DNA of 64,000 bases from Paenibacillus sp. DMB5. Its GTDB lineage: Bacteria > Bacillota > Bacilli > Paenibacillales > Paenibacillaceae. Positions 29,027 to 37,674 of the stretch are shown here, piece after piece. The notes beneath the pieces were generated by a model, which had not been told where the DNA came from, ran no database searches, and worked only from the letters and a program-made list of their open reading frames with translations. Both the position numbers and the translations under genes were made by a program. Positions within the stretch are counted from its first letter, which is position 1. Every line of letters starts with the position of its first letter. The stretch lies in NCBI RefSeq assembly GCF_001517085.1, contig NZ_LRAC01000174.1, forward strand, positions 62,001 to 126,000. The letters are read 5' to 3'.

Positions 29027-29682
29027 GGGGCTCCCCTCCTTTTTGCGGAAGAGCGTTGACGTTGCTCCAGCTTGCTGTATTCCTCATGCACTACGTAATG
29101 ATCAATATTTTTTTGGTACAGGAACATTTCCACTTCAAGCGGTGTCGGCTCCTCGTTCCATTTTTTTTTGAACAGGTGATTGAAAAAAACCACCATCCCG
29201 AACCCGATTCCCAGGGAATAGGCCACCTGAAAGACATATGGATGCTCGTCACGCCGCCCGGTCAGCATTTCCACAATTCGCACATGCACCTCCTGCATGC
29301 TGACATCGGCATGGAAATTCATGATTGTCAGCGCCGAGCCGAAGAACAGCAGCAGCCAGACGAGCATAAACAGGGCAATGGACGGCTTGCGTGCCTCGAG
29401 CGGGCCTTCAATCTGTACAATGGTCCGCCCCTCCCCGATCGGCTGGATGTCGGCCCCCGGAACAAGCTCATGAATCCGCGGGATAATGGTCAGCAGATCT
29501 ATTAGAATCAGATTCCCGTCGCTTTGCTCCGGCTGAAGCAGCAGTATCGGGTCCAACTGCTCCCTAATATCCGCAGCAGCAATCAGGTAAGCCACATCCC
29601 GCAGCATAACACCCCGGCCTTTGGGCACCGTGACCCTGTTCTTCAGCTGTATGTAAATCGCAGGTGCCGGCTTATCCTTCAT
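29023..29682 (-). CDS. spoVAA: Stage V sporulation protein AA
   Basis: 219 residues from the ATG nine bases after AGGAGG (MKDKPAPAIYI). The soluble N-terminal half (YIQLKNRVTVPKGRGVMLRDVA) is followed by two membrane helices (LFMLVWLLLFFGSALTIMNFH; YSLGIGFGMVVFFNHLF), as in the family. It is the first gene of this shortened spoVA operon. A SigG-like promoter lies about 40 bases upstream. An alternative start is the ATG two codons upstream. Confidence 0.92.
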   Translation of the reverse strand: MKDKPAPAIYIQLKNRVTVPKGRGVMLRDVAYLIAAADIREQLDPILLLQPEQSDGNLILIDLLTIIPRIHELVPGADIQPIGEGRTIVQIEGPLEARKPSIALFMLVWLLLFFGSALTIMNFHADVSMQEVHVRIVEMLTGRRDEHPYVFQVAYSLGIGFGMVVFFNHLFKKKWNEEPTPLEVEMFLYQKNIDHYVVHEEYSKLEQRQRSSAKRRGAP

Positions 29683-29721
29683 CTTCATGCACCTCCTCAA
29701 AGGATGACAGCAGAATAACGG

Positions 29722-29752
29722 TAGTATGGGAGAAACGCCTTATTTTTACTCC
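29722..29752 (-). promoter_or_regulatory. Probable SigG promoter of spoVAA
   Basis: Minus-strand CATACTA (29722-29728) is an exact forespore -10. GGAGTA (29747-29752) 18 bases upstream matches four of six positions of the SigG -35 (TGAATA). spoVA is SigG-dependent in B. subtilis. Confidence 0.6.
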
Positions 29753-29780
29753 AGAGAAGCAGATTTCATCTTTGAAAAAA

Positions 29781-29830
29781 CAAAAAAAAAAGATGCCTTC
29801 CCAGCCATTACGGCTGCATGAAGACATCCT
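29781..29830 (-). terminator. Terminator of the FMN-controlled EamA transporter gene
   Basis: Minus-strand GATGTCTTC and CAGCC pair with GGCTG and AAGGCATC and are followed by ten Ts. It lies about 50 bases after the stop at 29882. Confidence 0.9.
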
Positions 29831-29881
29831 CATATTGCAGAAAGCCCTGGAGTTACTCTCCTCAGGCGTATTTGTATTTGG

Positions 29882-30849
29882 TTAAGCAGCCTGCTTCAGT
29901 TCTGTCTGCTGCTGTTTGGCCTGCTGGCTGGAAATGTAGAACAGTGCCGTCCAGATCAGGGCAAACCCCACAACCTGCGCCATCGTAACAAGCTGGTGAT
30001 AGACAACCCAATTGATCAGAATCCCGGTCATCGGGAAGCTTAGCTCGGCCAGTGTGGCAAAAGAAGCTTTGGTCGTGTTCAGTCCTTTGTAGTAGAGCAG
30101 CATACTGAGCAGTCCCGGCAGCAGCGCCTGCAGCAGCAGGTTAATAGCTACTAGCGAAGTAGCTCCCAGTCCGCCGTTTACCTGCCATGGAGCCCCTTCC
30201 AGTGTAGTCAGGGTGAACAGCAAAGGAAGTGCAAGAATGAAACGCAGGGAGGTTACGGTCTCATAGCTCATGGAGCCAAGCAGATAACGGCCCATAACGG
30301 TCGATCCGCCCCACAGGGCAGCAGCGCCCATGGCCATCAGGCTGCCTACGCTGACAAAGTTGTTAACATGGCCGAAAGGAATCGTCCAGCCGAAGGTCAG
30401 CAGATAAGTGCCGGCCAGTGCAAGAACAATCAGCAGTCCGAAGTTGCGTGGAAGACGCTCTTTCAGAATAACGGCTGCCAGTCCGATGGCGAACACGGGC
30501 TGGAGCTTCTGCAATAGCAGTACGGCATTCAGATCACCGCTGGACAATGCCTTGGTGAACAGGATCGTTGCCACGGCGGAACCGCCCCAGGACACAACGA
30601 GCAGCGCGCCTGCCTGACGGAGCCCGATGGACTTCAGCTCGGCACGATGGCGCCAAAGGACCGGTGCGGCTGCGAGAAAAGTACAACATGCTCCAGCAGA
30701 ACGATCTGCGAAGAGGTCAATGATTTCAATAAAATAATCCGGAACAGCGGATCAACGCCCCAGAGCGCCGCCCCGAGCACAACCAGCCAGAAGCCGCTGC
30801 GGATTGGCGATGTGCGCATACCTGATGATGAAGCTGATACGTTACTCAT
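29882..30849 (-). pseudogene. EamA/DMT transporter under an FMN riboswitch, frameshifted; probable riboflavin uptake
   Basis: Two frames join to make about 322 residues. The N-terminal part (from ATG at 30849, after AAGGAG) reads SGFWLVVLGAALWGVDPLFR up to HVVLF. The rest (LAAAPVLWRHRAELKS, then VSWGGSAVATILFTKALSSG to the stop) is in another frame. One extra C near 30680 (TTC CTC GCA) restores ten spans in two EamA repeats. An FMN riboswitch and terminator precede the gene, so it is expected to be switched off by FMN. Some DMT proteins (RibN, ImpX) are riboflavin transporters, so that role is the best guess. The break is probably a sequence error. Confidence 0.8.
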
Positions 30850-30890
30850 AATTCATTCTCCTTGTCGATACAAACCCTCGATAAGAGACC

Positions 30891-30934
30891 AAAAAGCCCC
30901 CGAACTACCCTGTTACAGCAATTATCGGGGGCAT
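30891..30934 (-). terminator. Expression-platform terminator of the second FMN riboswitch
   Basis: Minus-strand GCCCCCGA pairs with TCGGGGGC and runs into TTTTTGG. It lies between the FMN aptamer and the transporter start. Confidence 0.85.
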
Positions 30935-30973
30935 TTTCAATAAAGACATCAGGAATATACCTGTTGCCTTCAT

Positions 30974-31122
30974 CTATGATCCTCTCCCATCCGGACTTTA
31001 CCGTCGGCTCTGGATTGTCACCAGATCAGTCAATCCCGCAGTATATGCAGTGATTGAGTCGCGGGCTTAGTTCGCTTTGAACATCACCGCCGGTCAGGAA
31101 TTTCACCTTACCCCGAGAATCT
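30974..31122 (-). ncRNA. FMN riboswitch (RFN element) upstream of the EamA transporter
   Basis: Minus-strand conserved parts in order are TCTCGGGGTAAGGTGAAATT, CCTGACCGGCGGTGATG, ACTAAGCCCGCGAC, AGCCGACGGTAAAGTC and CCGGATGGGAGAGGATC. A short hairpin replaces the variable P6/P2 part. It is independent of the copy at ribD. Confidence 0.96.
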
Positions 31123-31329
31123 TGTATTCCGTTATTTTTTTCACAATCTCAGAATAACTCTGTTCTGCCATTTCGTCCAGTCTTTTTATGAAAATTTTTG
31201 CTTTGTTTCATATCAGCATAGCAGGGCTTGTTCAGAAGATTGAGATATTTGGAAGAATATACTGAATTATTAAGGTATAATAAATCTATCTGTTTTTTCC
31301 ATACTCCAGTATATAGAAAGAGGGTAACT

Positions 31330-32502
31330 GTGAAAAGATCAATCTGGTTAAATTTGCTGTTTTCTATAGTAGCCGTAGTTCCTATTGCCTTGCTGGCATT
31401 TGTCGGCTATTTCATTGTTGCACTGCTGGGCGGGTTCCGCTTCTATGCTCCGCTCACTGCCGTGGTCGCTGCTGTACTGTGCGCCTATATCGTGTGCTCT
31501 ATCTTCGGCTGGTTCACATCCCGAACCCGGGGCATTGCTTTTGCATCGTTCCTGGGGCTCTGCCTGCTGGCAACCGGCGGGTATGAGCTGAACAAGGCTT
31601 ATGTGAACAGCCTGGCTGAGGTAAACGAGCAGGAGGTCTCCCTGCAGCAATATCAGCCTTTTCATCCCGGGTCCAAAGTTGCCCTGCTGGAACAGCCGGC
31701 TTCCTATAAGATTACAGACAATCCGCCGCGGCTAGACGGAGCTACTGCGCTGTATCCGCTCTACTCCGCATTTGTGCAGGCCGTATACCCGGAGGATGAG
31801 TATGACCCGTACGATTTTGCAGATAATCCGGTCGTGTGTTCTTCCACATCTTACGCGTATCAGCGGCTGCTCTCCGGTGAAACGGACATTATCTTTACCG
31901 CGGCTCCCTCGCTTGCCCAGGAGAAGGATGCCAAGCTGGCCGGCCGCGAGCTGGTGCTTACACCGATCGGCCGTGAAGCCTTTGTCTTTTTTGTCAACAA
32001 ACGCAATCCTGTCAGCAGCCTGACCACAGAGCAGATTATGGACATCTACTCCGGGGAGCTTACGAACTGGAAGCAGGCCGGCGGCCGGAATGACCGGATC
32101 AGAGCCTTTCAGCGCGATGAAGGGAGCGGCAGCCAATCGATGCTGCAAAAAATCATGAAGGACCGCACCCTGATGCAGGCGCCGTCTGATGATGTGATGG
32201 ATCTCATGAGCGGGATTATCTCCCGGACTTCCAGTTACCGCAACTATAAAAATGCCATCGGCTTCAGTTTCCTTTACTACGCCTCTCAGATGAACCGGAG
32301 CGACGAACTCAAGCTGCTTGCCATTGACGGTGTTGAGCCGGACAAGGAAAGCATCCGCAGCGGTGCATATCCTTATACTGTTAACTTTTATGCTGTAACA
32401 GCGGGTCCTCCTTCCGCCAAAATGCAGGCCTTTCTGGACTGGATCGTGTCTCCGGAGGGACAGGAGCTGGTGGCCAAGACCGGCTATGTACCTGTTAACT
32501 GA
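31330..32502 (+). CDS. PstS-like substrate-binding protein with N-terminal membrane segments
   Basis: 390 residues from a GTG after GAGGG. Residues 1-95 hold about three hydrophobic helices. From residue 130 on there is a PstS-like periplasmic-binding domain: LDGATALYPLYSAFVQAVYP, the phosphate-loop-like CSSTSYAYQRLLSGETDIIF, EAFVFFVNKRNPVSSLTTEQI, DIYSGELTNWKQAGG and RDEGSGSQSMLQKIM. This domain binds phosphate or a similar anion outside the membrane. No pst permease or ATPase genes are nearby, so transport through a PstCAB elsewhere or a sensory role are both possible. A terminator follows. Confidence 0.82.
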   Translation: MKRSIWLNLLFSIVAVVPIALLAFVGYFIVALLGGFRFYAPLTAVVAAVLCAYIVCSIFGWFTSRTRGIAFASFLGLCLLATGGYELNKAYVNSLAEVNEQEVSLQQYQPFHPGSKVALLEQPASYKITDNPPRLDGATALYPLYSAFVQAVYPEDEYDPYDFADNPVVCSSTSYAYQRLLSGETDIIFTAAPSLAQEKDAKLAGRELVLTPIGREAFVFFVNKRNPVSSLTTEQIMDIYSGELTNWKQAGGRNDRIRAFQRDEGSGSQSMLQKIMKDRTLMQAPSDDVMDLMSGIISRTSSYRNYKNAIGFSFLYYASQMNRSDELKLLAIDGVEPDKESIRSGAYPYTVNFYAVTAGPPSAKMQAFLDWIVSPEGQELVAKTGYVPVN

Positions 32503-32534
32503 CCGATGATTGTCCCATTCTAAACAGTGGTATG

Positions 32535-32575
32535 AAAAGGGAGTGCTCCGGCTGTCCGGAAACACTCCCTTTTTG
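32535..32575 (+). terminator. Terminator of the PstS-like gene
   Basis: AAAAGGGAGTG and CCGG pair with CCGG and CACTCCCTTTTT around CTGT, 33 bases after the stop. Confidence 0.9.
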
Positions 32576-32630
32576 CGCCGGGTAGCCGGGCTGCGCGGAT
32601 AATGGTAGATTCGCGCTCGGGATGGCTATT

Positions 32631-32756
32631 TCAAGGGGATTTTTCCCTTTGATTAAGCTCGCGAGCGCGCTGTCCGGCTCATTCAAAGGGATTTTTCCCT
32701 TTGATTTGGCTCACTGGCGCTCTGTCCGGCTCATTCAAGGGGATTTTTCCCTTTGA
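32631..32756. repeat. 52-bp tandem repeat with palindromic core
   Basis: The core CAAAGGGATTTTTCCCTTTG starts near 32631, 32683 and 32735, so the period is exactly 52 bases. Between cores lies a conserved GCTC...GCGC.CTGTCCGGCTCATT segment. The core is a near-perfect palindrome. No start-to-stop protein with family features is encoded. It lies in the 740-base gap before the xylanase gene, which otherwise holds only a short CCTT run and a gene fragment. Confidence 0.85.
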
Positions 32757-32779
32757 CCTTCCTTCCTTCCTTCCTTCCT
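32757..32779. repeat. CCTT microsatellite
   Basis: CCTT is repeated five times and then CTCCTCC follows, directly after the last 52-bp repeat core. Such runs can vary by slippage. Confidence 0.8.
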
Positions 32780-33082
32780 CCTCCTACCCACTTGGGAAAA
32801 ATTCCTTTACGTTGGAGATACTAGCTAGACGAAGCGAAGAGGATTCCCCCATCCACTCATCTGCCCAAAAATCACATTGGTCATGGGCACCTGGCCAGAG
32901 AAAGAAAATGAAATTTTTTACAAATCGTGAAAGTATAGCTTCCATTCTCTCAATTTGAATCTATCTGTTTGAAACATATAAAAAAAATCGGGTAACACCT
33001 TTAATTTGGTAATTAGAAATGATAGCGCTGTTATTCTATAATCATCTCGTATTCAAGCAAATATGCTCATAGATCCACCATA

Positions 33083-33233
33083 ATGAAAGGAGGCGGCAGC
33101 GGGGAAGTTTGAACGCCAGGGATTCATTAAAGCATGTACTCCAGGAGACATTGCAGATGTGATAGCAAGGAATACTGCGCAATACCGCATTCCGGAAGCA
33201 CATTATCAAGCATTGAAAAAAATTAAACTCTAG
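33083..33233 (+). pseudogene. Small broken reading frame before the xylanase gene
   Basis: A frame reading KFERQGFIKACTPGDIADVI, then ending in AHYQALKKIKL and a stop at 33231-33233, has protein-like composition but no start codon of its own. If the GGGG at 33101-33104 were GGG, it would join the ATG at 33083 and give 49 residues. The stop is 12 bases before the xylanase start, next to its ribosome site. I do not recognise it. It may be a decayed gene or a small protein hidden by an extra G. Confidence 0.3.
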
Positions 33234-33245
33234 GAGGTAATACCC

Positions 33246-33881
33246 ATGTTCAAATTTAAAAAAGTAGTGACAACACTTCTTACCGCTTCAATGGCTTTTG
33301 GCATGTTTGCAGCAACCGCAGGTGCCGCAGCGACTGATTACTGGCAGAACTGGACTGATGGCGGAGGAACTGTAAACGCTACCAATGGTTCTGGAGGAAA
33401 TTACAGTGTTAATTGGTCTAATACAGGTAATTTTGTAGTGGGTAAAGGCTGGAATACCGGATCGGCTTCCCGGACAATCAACTACAATGCCGGTGTATGG
33501 TCGCCCTCTGGCAATGCCTATTTAACCCTTTACGGGTGGACCCGGAACACACTGATCGAATACTACGTTGTAGACAGCTGGGGCACCTACCGGCCTACAG
33601 GCAATTACAAAGGTACCGTAACCAGTGACGGGGGCACCTATGATATCTATACAACAACCCGGACTAATGCGCCTTCCATCGACGGCACTGCGACGTTCAC
33701 CCAGTTCTGGAGTGTCCGTCAGTCGAAACGGGCAACCGGCAACAACGTCGCAATTACTTTCGCCAACCATGTGAACGCCTGGAAAAGCAAAGGCATGAAT
33801 CTGGGCAGCAGCTGGTCCTACCAGGTGCTGGCAACGGAAGGCTACCAGAGCAGCGGCAGCTCCAATGTAACGGTATGGTAA
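33246..33881 (+). CDS. xynA: Endo-1,4-beta-xylanase, glycoside hydrolase family 11
   Basis: 211 residues: a signal peptide (1-28) and a single GH11 jelly-roll domain, with no carbohydrate-binding module. Family motifs are [20 protein letters not shown], the nucleophile Glu105 in [11 protein letters not shown], the thumb [20 protein letters not shown] and the acid/base Glu198 in [13 protein letters not shown]. It cuts xylan backbones outside the cell. AGGAGG precedes the ATG by eight bases. With the GH115 alpha-glucuronidase at the right edge it would act on glucuronoxylan, though the two genes are 27 kb apart. Confidence 0.97.
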   Translation: MFKFKKVVTTLLTASMAFGMFAATAGAAATDYWQNWTDGGGTVNATNGSGGNYSVNWSNTGNFVVGKGWNTGSASRTINYNAGVWSPSGNAYLTLYGWTRNTLIEYYVVDSWGTYRPTGNYKGTVTSDGGTYDIYTTTRTNAPSIDGTATFTQFWSVRQSKRATGNNVAITFANHVNAWKSKGMNLGSSWSYQVLATEGYQSSGSSNVTVW

Positions 33882-33984
33882 GCGGATAATCACAGTTGAC
33901 CGAGAACCGTCCGGTTTAACCGCCGGACGGCTTGCTGCCGGTGAAGAGCACGGCAGTCTGCGGCAGAATAAAGGAGAATTGTTC

Positions 33985-35034
33985 ATGAGCAAACTGTGGC
34001 TTATCCCTGCAATCGCCTTATTGGCCCTGCTCTGCGCCTGTTCGCAGCAGCAGTCCGCTCCTTCTGAGCCCAAGGAGGATCCTCTCGGGGAGGACAGCTT
34101 TGTATTCATTCAAGGCGGATCCTTTATCAGCACCAAGACCAACTACGCTGGTCATGGCCCCTCTCTCTCTGATTTCTATATCGGCAAGTATGAGGTTACA
34201 CAGCAAGAATGGATGGAGGTCATGGGCGGCAATCCGTCCTTATTCAAAGGCAGCCGTCTGCCGGTTGAAATGGTAAGCTGGTATGATGCTGTGGAGTATT
34301 GCAATAAACGGAGCATTCAAGAGGGCTTTGAACCCTATTATCTTATAGACAAGGAGACCCGGGACCCGGCCAACAAAAGCGTCAACGATCCACTGAAATG
34401 GACGGTAAAGCCAAATGCGGGAGCTGACGGTTACCGGCTGCCGACAGAGGCAGAATGGGAATATGCCGCAACCGGCGGCGGTTTAAGCCAAAGCTATACG
34501 TACAGCGGCAGCAACACCGCGGATGATGTGGCCTGGTACTGGCGGAATGCCGGCGACCGTTATTTGACAGGGGACTGGCTTTGGCCGGTTATTGAACAAA
34601 ATAACAATAAAACCAAACCCGGCGGCGGCAAAAAACCGAATGAACTGGGGCTCTACGATATGTCCGGGAATGTACGGGAGTGGTGCTGGGACTGGTACAG
34701 CGAAGGAGACGCCGGCGGCGGCACCTACCGGATCGTAAAGGGCGGCGGCTGGATCGGTGATGTAAGCAACAATGCGGTTTCGTTCCGCGGCAAGTTTGAG
34801 GCCAGCGGATACGGGCCGGATCAGGGGTTTCGGGTGGTGCATGCGGTCCGTGAGGAACAGCAAATTCCTAAAATTGTAAAAGAACCGCCAAGCATAGGCC
34901 TGGCGGTTATCATCTTCACTCTACTTCGGCTCTTCCGATTTACAGTCTCTTCCCTCACCGGAAACGCGGGGCCTTCTCTCTGGTTAAGCCGTTTACTCCG
35001 GGTCCGAGGCCTGCCGGGAAGCAGGCAGGGCTGA
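33985..35034 (+). CDS. Lipoprotein with formylglycine-generating-enzyme-like (SUMF1) domain
   Basis: 349 residues from the ATG after AAGGAG. A lipoprotein signal with the LLCAC lipobox places the Cys near residue 19. Residues 35-285 are an FGE-sulfatase/SUMF1 domain: FVFIQGGSFISTKT, FYIGKYEVTQQEWMEVMGGNPS, PVEMVSWYDAVEYCNK, YRLPTEAEWEYAA, NELGLYDMSGNVREWCWDW and GFRVVHAV. The copper-binding cysteine pair of true FGE is not seen near the C-terminus, so formylglycine activity is doubtful. The last 55 residues after VREEQQ look like read-through: they cross a hairpin and overlap the convergent esterase gene by 42 bases. Confidence 0.82.
   Translation: MSKLWLIPAIALLALLCACSQQQSAPSEPKEDPLGEDSFVFIQGGSFISTKTNYAGHGPSLSDFYIGKYEVTQQEWMEVMGGNPSLFKGSRLPVEMVSWYDAVEYCNKRSIQEGFEPYYLIDKETRDPANKSVNDPLKWTVKPNAGADGYRLPTEAEWEYAATGGGLSQSYTYSGSNTADDVAWYWRNAGDRYLTGDWLWPVIEQNNNKTKPGGGKKPNELGLYDMSGNVREWCWDWYSEGDAGGGTYRIVKGGGWIGDVSNNAVSFRGKFEASGYGPDQGFRVVHAVREEQQIPKIVKEPPSIGLAVIIFTLLRLFRFTVSSLTGNAGPSLWLSRLLRVRGLPGSRQG
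34883..34908 (-). terminator. Hairpin beyond the carboxylesterase gene
   Basis: AACCGCCA and TGGCGGTT pair around ten bases; on the minus strand CTTTTACAATTTT follows. It lies inside the 3' end of the opposing lipoprotein frame. Confidence 0.5.
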
Positions 35035-36477
35035 CAGCAGCCGCTTGCGCTTTTCCCGGTCGGGGTCGGTCTGCACATGGATGTCCTGCCCGAAGATCAT
35101 CGTGGCCCGCTCGCCTTTAACGTAGGCAGGCCAGTCCAAGCCGGCCGTTTCCGGGTTGCTGCGGTGCGCAAAGGCAGTCCAGGCCGCCTGCATCTGTCCA
35201 GCCAGCGCAGCCATCTCAGGGCTGACGGACACCCCATACTGATGCAGCAGGTCTATCGTATTAAAGACATAATAAATCTCCGCCCCATGGATAGCCTTGT
35301 CCAGCAGCGGATGGCCGGGAATGGTCCAGTCGAATCTGTACATCCAGACAGAAGCATGAGGCAGCTGCCGTTCGGCAAACGCGATGGAGCTGTCCCAGAA
35401 GTACAGGTCCGTCATTAACGCGGCCTGCCCTTCCCAGTTCTTGGGATAATGGCTGGCCAGCTCCGCCAGGTTACCGACACCCAGCATCAGCTCCAGTGCC
35501 TTCAGCGACTGGTCAAAGCCCGCCCCTTCCCGGTCGCCCCGGAAGAAAAGATGGCCCTCGTGCAGATTCGTTCCGATCATCAGCGGAATCCCGCTGGCTG
35601 CGCCGCCGGCCACCGCTTCAGCAGGCTCCACTGGCAGGGTCGCCGGATCAATGAGCGGCTGGAACAGCATGCTGAGCGAATCGCCGGAGAGCTTGTAGGC
35701 CATCTTGGCGGCTGCGGTCAGAATGTCTTGCGCAGGTACCGCCTGCAGCAGGTTCACGTCACCGCCAAGCTCGGCCAGGAAGGCCTCAGCAATTTGCGCG
35801 CCCAGTTGCGGCTTCAGTGTCTGTGCCGCCCCGCTCTGCATGATTGCGCCGGAGAACAGCCCCTTCGCGGCAGGCATCGCCAGCAGTGCCGCTATGCTCA
35901 TACTGCCGGCTGACTCACCAAATACTGTCACCCGCTTGGGATCGCCTGCGAAGCCGGCGATATTATCCTGCACCCATTGAAGGGCCGCGATCTGATCAAG
36001 AAGCCCGAGATTGGACTCAAAAGGGCCAAACGGGGACAGGTGCAGGAAGCCGAACGGCCCCAGCCGGTAATTGACAGTAACCACAATGACGTTTCCCGCT
36101 TCTGCCATACTTGCGCCGTTGAACATCGGCTGGCTGCCCGCTCCCGTCAGGAAGGTGCCGCCGTGAATCCAGACCATTACCGGCAGCAGCTCCTGCCCGC
36201 CCGCCGGCGCCCAGACGTTCAGATACAGGCAATCCTCCGAGAAGACCGGCTGTGTCCCGCCGAAACGGATGCTGCTGGAGCTTGGCGGCTGATGTGCAGC
36301 CGGCCCGAATTCCACAGCCTCCCTTAAGGTATCCCAGGGCTCCGGCGGCTGGGGAGCACGGAATCGCAGCTCCCCGACAGGCGGTGCAGCAAACGGAATG
36401 CCGCGCCAGACGTTCACTCCGCCGCTTTGAGCCCCCTGTACTTTTCCGTATATCGTATCCGCAACGGGTCTTGTCAT
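34993..36477 (-). CDS. Type-B carboxylesterase (para-nitrobenzyl esterase family)
   Basis: 494 residues, full length for the family, with no signal peptide. Motifs: YGKVQGAQSGGVNVWRGIPFA near the start, EDCLYLNVWAP, the oxyanion-hole WIHGGTFLTGAG, and the nucleophile in FGESAGSMS (Ser near 190). The Asp/Glu and His of the triad are expected near IGTNLHEGHLFF and DKAIHGAEIYYVF. It hydrolyses carboxylic esters; the natural substrate is unknown. It may remove acyl groups from plant polymers, given the xylanase nearby, but that is only proximity. Confidence 0.9.
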   Translation of the reverse strand: MTRPVADTIYGKVQGAQSGGVNVWRGIPFAAPPVGELRFRAPQPPEPWDTLREAVEFGPAAHQPPSSSSIRFGGTQPVFSEDCLYLNVWAPAGGQELLPVMVWIHGGTFLTGAGSQPMFNGASMAEAGNVIVVTVNYRLGPFGFLHLSPFGPFESNLGLLDQIAALQWVQDNIAGFAGDPKRVTVFGESAGSMSIAALLAMPAAKGLFSGAIMQSGAAQTLKPQLGAQIAEAFLAELGGDVNLLQAVPAQDILTAAAKMAYKLSGDSLSMLFQPLIDPATLPVEPAEAVAGGAASGIPLMIGTNLHEGHLFFRGDREGAGFDQSLKALELMLGVGNLAELASHYPKNWEGQAALMTDLYFWDSSIAFAERQLPHASVWMYRFDWTIPGHPLLDKAIHGAEIYYVFNTIDLLHQYGVSVSPEMAALAGQMQAAWTAFAHRSNPETAGLDWPAYVKGERATMIFGQDIHVQTDPDREKRKRLLSALPASRQASDPE

Positions 36478-36498
36478 TTGCTTATCATCCTTTCAGAC

Positions 36499-37674
36499 CT
36501 ACTCCTTGGCTTCTTCTTTTTCTGCCTCTACACTATATAGTCCCGAACGGAACCGGAACCATTGAAAGATATGGGTAACGATAACCTTGAGCACGGCATA
36601 TCCCGGAACCGCAAGAATAATGCCGAGTACACCGAACATTTTTCCGGCAAAAATAATGACAAAAATAATCGTAATCGGATGGATCTTCAGCGATTTGCCC
36701 ATGATCTGCGGTGAGATGAATTTGCCTTCAATAAGCTGGACAGCCGTCCAGACGAATATCATCTTCAGCAGCATAAAAGGCGACGTAACCAGCGCTACAA
36801 TCAACGCCGGTGTAATTGCGATGGCCGGACCCAGATAAGGGACCACTGCTGTACAGGCAGCCACAATCGCCAGCACCAGCGAATACTCCAGCCCGATAAT
36901 CAGATAGCCTATGTACAGCAGCGCACCAATACAGCAGCTGACGATGATCTGTCCCCGGATATAAGACGCCACCTGGCTGTTCATTTCCTTCATGACAAGG
37001 CGGGTCTGCGGCTGCAGGGCATTCGGGATGAAACGCATCAGATAATCAGGTAGACGTTTGCCGTCACGCAGCAGATAGAACAGGATGAACGGTGTAGTAA
37101 CCACGGCCAGAACAATCTCCGTCAGCGCACCGACGAAATTGCCGACCCCGTTCACTGCATTATTCAGAAACGAGGTGGCCCATGTGGTCGCCCGGTTTGT
37201 CAGATCCCCAAAATCAAGGCTGGTACCTACCCCTACGTTTTCCTGAATCCGCCCGAACAGCTCACTGCCGGTCAGATTAATGAACTCATCTTGAATCTGG
37301 GTGCTGTATTTCGGGAAATTATCGATCAGCCCGATCAGTTGGGTGCGGATAATCGGAATTACCGTCAACAGGATAAGCGTGACAATCCCTGCAATAGCCA
37401 GGTACAGGATGACAATCCCGTAGGCCCGTTTAATCTTGCTTCTTGTCTCCATGCGGTCTACCAGCGGATTCAGCAGATAATAGGCAATCCCCGACAACAG
37501 CAGCGGGGCAGCCACCGTGTGCAGAAGCGCGGACACCGGCTTGAAAATAAACGGAACCTTGGAAAATACAAGAATGTTAATGCCGATCAGCAGAATAACC
37601 AATAAAGACACAACAAATCTGTTATTCAGAAAAAATCTTTTAAACCGCTCAGGCCATACGTGCAGCCTCTCCAT
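36499..37674 (-). CDS. AI-2E family transporter
   Basis: 391 residues with about eight membrane spans in the AI-2E/PerM/YtvI pattern: an N-terminal pair (FVVSLLVILLIGINILVF), a long polar region (200 onward, RIQENVGVGTSLDFG), and the C-terminal block YLGPAIAITPALIVALVTSP, then GKSLKIHPITIIFVIIFAGKMFGVLGI. Members have been linked to autoinducer-2 release, Na+/H+ exchange or other transport; which applies here is unknown. It follows the esterase gene on the same strand with a short gap. Confidence 0.9.
   Translation of the reverse strand: MERLHVWPERFKRFFLNNRFVVSLLVILLIGINILVFSKVPFIFKPVSALLHTVAAPLLLSGIAYYLLNPLVDRMETRSKIKRAYGIVILYLAIAGIVTLILLTVIPIIRTQLIGLIDNFPKYSTQIQDEFINLTGSELFGRIQENVGVGTSLDFGDLTNRATTWATSFLNNAVNGVGNFVGALTEIVLAVVTTPFILFYLLRDGKRLPDYLMRFIPNALQPQTRLVMKEMNSQVASYIRGQIIVSCCIGALLYIGYLIIGLEYSLVLAIVAACTAVVPYLGPAIAITPALIVALVTSPFMLLKMIFVWTAVQLIEGKFISPQIMGKSLKIHPITIIFVIIFAGKMFGVLGIILAVPGYAVLKVIVTHIFQWFRFRSGLYSVEAEKEEAKE

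Noticed and set aside
32631-32756. CRISPR array
   Set aside because: The period is 52 bases with near-identical spacers and only three units, and no cas gene is present. It is a simple tandem repeat.
32701-32958. 85-codon frame across the 52-bp repeats
   Set aside because: It merely translates the repeat and the CCTT run; no ribosome site and no protein-like pattern.
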